A DNA stretch of 64,000 nt from Spinacia oleracea (Eukaryota; Streptophyta; Magnoliopsida; Caryophyllales; Amaranthaceae): the NCBI RefSeq assembly GCF_020520425.1, contig NC_079491.1, positions 47,482,027-47,546,026 of the forward strand, read 5' to 3'. Shown here one piece after another: positions 61,041-64,000 of the stretch. The notes beneath the pieces were generated by a model. The model made no database searches and was not told where the DNA came from. It saw only the letters and a list, made by a program, of their open reading frames with translations. The position numbers and the translations under genes are program-made. The stretch's first letter is position 1. Each line of letters opens with the position of its first letter.

Positions 61041-61165
61041 TTTATATTTAGATTATTAACCGTGCATCGCACGGGTTCTATACTAGTCTATATATTATAC
61101 TAAAAGAGAGGAAATCAATGTGGTGATGACAAATGTCACTCATTGATTGGCCTCTCTTTTAATAT
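61041..61165 (+). mobile_element. Helitron 3' end abutting a second Helitron 5' end
   Basis: The hairpin CCGTGCATCGCACGG and 3' CTAG end at 61086. The very next base begins TCTATATATTATACTAAA, the 5' end type seen at 57061, with its GAGAGGAAATCA / CCTCTCTTTT inverted repeat. The two elements are joined head to tail with no spacer. Confidence 0.65.
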
Positions 61166-61545
61166 CAACAATTAATTAATATATAATTTTTTGTTGTCAT
61201 ATTTAACTTATTGTATTTTATGGTAACACTAACTAATATGGAAAATGCATAAAAAATGATCCACCAATATCTCATATTCTCATTGACACAACAATTTAAA
61301 CTAATTTTCCTTTTAATTCTCAAACCTCTCCGTGTACCACGTACTGTACAAAATCCAATATAGAAAAGAATACTCATTATATATTACCAAACCCATAAGT
61401 CATAGATAAAAATAATCTTGCATCCTAATTCAACCAAGATTATGTTAAAACAATGCGCGATGATCTTCGAGCATTTCTTCTTATTTTTCTCAAAAAAATA
61501 TGCAAAAACAATATAAATAAGAGAGGATTAATAAATAAAAAAGGG

Positions 61546-61797
61546 CATTACAAGAATTTGTATCTGACAACCCAATAACGACAGATTAAAAATTCTGTCA
61601 CAAAAGTTTTTTGCGATGGGGCAAACAATCAAATATAGACGGGAACAACCATCGCATATCCCTTTTACGATAGGCTAACGACGATATTTTTCATCAATTC
61701 ATCCCCTTTTATAATGGGTTTGCGACTGGAAATCCCACCACTATTGATCTCTAGGGACGGGATTTCTCGTCATTAAATGGTACAATTTCTTGTAGTG
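61546..61797. mobile_element. short CACTA-type element
   Basis: The right end is the complement of CACTACAAGAAATTGTACCA, the typical plant CACTA terminus, and the left end CATTACAAGAATTTGTA is a decayed partner. The 252-base inside has GACGGGA / TCCCGTC-type words. The 3-bp flanks (GGG and GGA) are not identical, so the target duplication is uncertain. It has no transposase. Confidence 0.75.
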
Positions 61798-62639
61798 GGA
61801 TGACAAAGCAAGTAAAATGATAGACTAACACCAATATCAAGGTCTTTAAAAAAATGGAAGTCTATGTGTTCCTCTACTTATCTAGGTCTTTAAAAAAATA
61901 TCTAATTGTGATTAATTCTTATCTAGGTCTTTAAACATCTATATATATACGGAGTATATGTTATCCTAGATAAGTAGAGGAACACATCAAGGTCTTTTCG
62001 TATGTATTATATTTATATTTTTGTAACATTTGTATTTAGATATATATTAAGAAGCATGTGATAAAATTAACATAATATTTTAAAATATAACATGTTCTAT
62101 GTTATCCTATCACATTAGGTACTACTACGTATATATTATAATTTATTTATTTTTGCTCTTCAACAAACACTTCATGGAGTGAAACTTTACGGTAGATTTT
62201 CACGATATATTTTAGTAAAATTATAGTACAACGTAAGATAGATTTATAATTGTTATATGGAAACCTATAGAGTTGTAATTACTTAATGATTTTTAGTAAC
62301 TCCTACTACATATATTTTAAATATTGTATTACAAATTTTATAATCAAAATATTTACTCCGTAGATATTATGGAGATAATTAATAAAATAAAGGGTACACA
62401 AACTTATTTAGGTACAGTCAAGCAAACTAAGACGTTAGAAGATGGTAGTATTTTATTATCCGTACTTTTATTTATTTATTTATCCATACTTAAAGCTTAT
62501 AAGTTTGTACTACATGATCATATATAAATATTCTCTTTATACAATATATCGTGTAGCGCTACTAAAAATATAAGACCCTTAACTGCCGCATTCATTATAA
62601 GGGAGCTTAACTCATTTTGGCATACATTATCTCTTATTT

Positions 62640-63130
62640 TATTTTTCAAAGAACACATTGAAAAATGATCGTGCATATTTGCTGAGCTATTAGAGTGCCA
62701 CGTAGGAAATCTAATGGTTTCGACCAATGAAAAGTAAGATTTCTAATTTATTTTTGAATTAAAAAATGTGTGTGTCACATAGATATTTTAATTAATTAAT
62801 TACTAATATATACAAGTTATACAAATCCATCCAAAATCAAACACTTTAATAAAATAAAATAAAAACTACAATAAAGTCAATTCAAAATCAAATATTAATC
62901 TATTTTTTTTTTAAAAAAACCCCAAAAACACAAATCTTCATATTTACGTGAAAAATACAGGACTTTTAGTATTGTCCAAAAAAAAAGTGTGTGCGCCAGG
63001 TAGATATTTTAATTAATTAATTACTAATATATACAACTCTATCCAAAATCAAACACTCTAATAATTAAAAATAAATCTAAAATAAAAGTCAATCCAAAAT
63101 CAAACACTAATCAAAAAATTTGTAAAATAA
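62640..63130. repeat. decayed relative of the 50208-50842 Helitron
   Basis: CATATTTGCTGAGCTATTAG, then GTGCCACGTAGGAAATCTAA, follows the 5' part of the Helitron at 50208. A second internal copy begins near 62990. The ends are not recognisable. Confidence 0.5.
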
Positions 63131-63739
63131 AAAAAACGGCAACTTTGTGTAAGACCCCCTTAACCAAACGACCGCTTATATTTCTTAACTTATTGGTTCA
63201 ATTGCTTAATTAACGTTAAAGATAATATTTTGAGCAAACAAGTACTGATTATATTTGACCAGCCATATTTTTTACCCCGTATAAAATATTTCTCCCCCTA
63301 AATCTAATGTATAATTGATAAATCTTGAACGTACATATTGATTGAATCATCTAATACTTCGCTTAATTTTTGTATTATTTGTTTTTTTTTTTGATCATTT
63401 GGTGGGTAATATATTTTTACATTATAATCTACTGAATGCAATTTCAGATAACCAATACTTCGTATAGAAAATCTTATAATAGTTGAACTTGTACTATCCA
63501 TTCAATTGTTTAAAAATTTGTGTCATATATAAATACTATCAATTATTTAATTTTTTTTGCCATATAATAAATACTATCAATTATTTTAAAAAAGATTCAC
63601 GTTCTCATTATCGTGATATTTTTACTAGAATTCAGAAATAACCAGTTATTCCCTCACACATAGTATTATTGAAGTCGTAAGGGCATGTTAATTTAAACTT
63701 TTGACTAATTTATCGTAATCAACTATTTCTAAAATCATA

Positions 63740-64000
63740 CTCCCTCCGTCCCATAATATAGTGTCCGTTTGACCAAAATCACGGTTATTAAGGTAAAGGA
63801 TAACATTGATAATAAAAACAATAATTATTTGTACTTTTAAGATAAAGTACATGTTACTTGGCTTTTATGAAGAGAGAAATTAGAGATTAAAGGTGTGTAC
63901 ATAATAAATAGGCCTAAAAAAGACAAAAATCAAGCACATGAGTTGAATAAAAGTCAAAAAGTATAATTTTCAAAGTAAAAATTCTGACTTATTTAGGACA
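63740..64000. mobile_element. left part of a Stowaway-like MITE, cut by the window end
   Basis: CTCCCTCCGTCCCATAATAT at 63740 follows a TA and is a standard Stowaway/Tc1-mariner MITE end. The window stops at ACTTATTTAGGACA, where the matching right end would begin. Confidence 0.7.

Overview
The window is nuclear DNA of a flowering plant, most likely a eudicot. The evidence is a 24-exon gene for plastid polynucleotide phosphorylase, plant-type splice sites, Stowaway, hAT, CACTA and Helitron debris, a Ty1/copia element primed by initiator tRNA-Met, and a plant 5S rRNA copy. Species cannot be fixed from sequence alone; Caryophyllales is only a guess. There is no sign of bacterial or organellar DNA.

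Region 1 (about 1-16.2 kb, running off the left edge) looks like most of one large Mutator-like (MULE) transposon or a nest of related ones. It carries a Ulp1/C48 SUMO-protease-like gene (+, two frameshifts), a GRF zinc-finger/coiled-coil/membrane protein (+, intact), an unrecognised protein with an acidic tail (-), a novel-domain protein fused to the N-terminal part of an endonuclease/exonuclease/phosphatase (EEP) domain (-), a tandem SUMO-like protein (+, one stop codon), a second EEP fusion (+, one stop codon), a second, intact tandem SUMO-like protein (+), and a five-exon FAR1/FHY3-type transposase (-, one stop codon). A short motif close to ATACTGTCAT recurs in the non-coding gaps throughout. 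The pairing of SUMO-like proteins with a deSUMOylase-like protease in one transposon is the most interesting content of the window.

Region 2 (16.4-44.4 kb) is the PNP1/RIF10 gene on the + strand. It reads as an intact 911-residue protein, with introns swollen by MITEs, a hAT element with a perfect 8-bp target duplication, a 2.4-kb element bounded by 50-bp inverted repeats, and a Helitron end. The MULE-derived sequence stops about 0.2 kb upstream of its start codon.

Region 3 (44.49-49.43 kb) is a complete-length Ty1/copia retrotransposon on the - strand with two identical 144-bp LTRs and a 5-bp target duplication (CATTG). Its coding region is broken by a stop and a frameshift. It lies 0.8 kb past the PNP1 stop codon, in antisense orientation.

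Region 4 (49.5-57 kb) is a decayed malectin-like receptor gene on the - strand. Its 6.1-kb intron holds a MITE with a nested Helitron, an unexplained possible transcription unit, a 2.2-kb degenerate 21-bp tandem array with 279-bp higher-order repeats, and a MITE enclosing a 5S rRNA copy followed by a tRNA-like SINE.

Region 5 (57-64 kb) is AT-rich with no convincing gene: Helitron-like ends (one head-to-tail junction), a (TA)n tract, a short CACTA-type element, a hAT-like MITE and the left part of a Stowaway element cut by the window edge.
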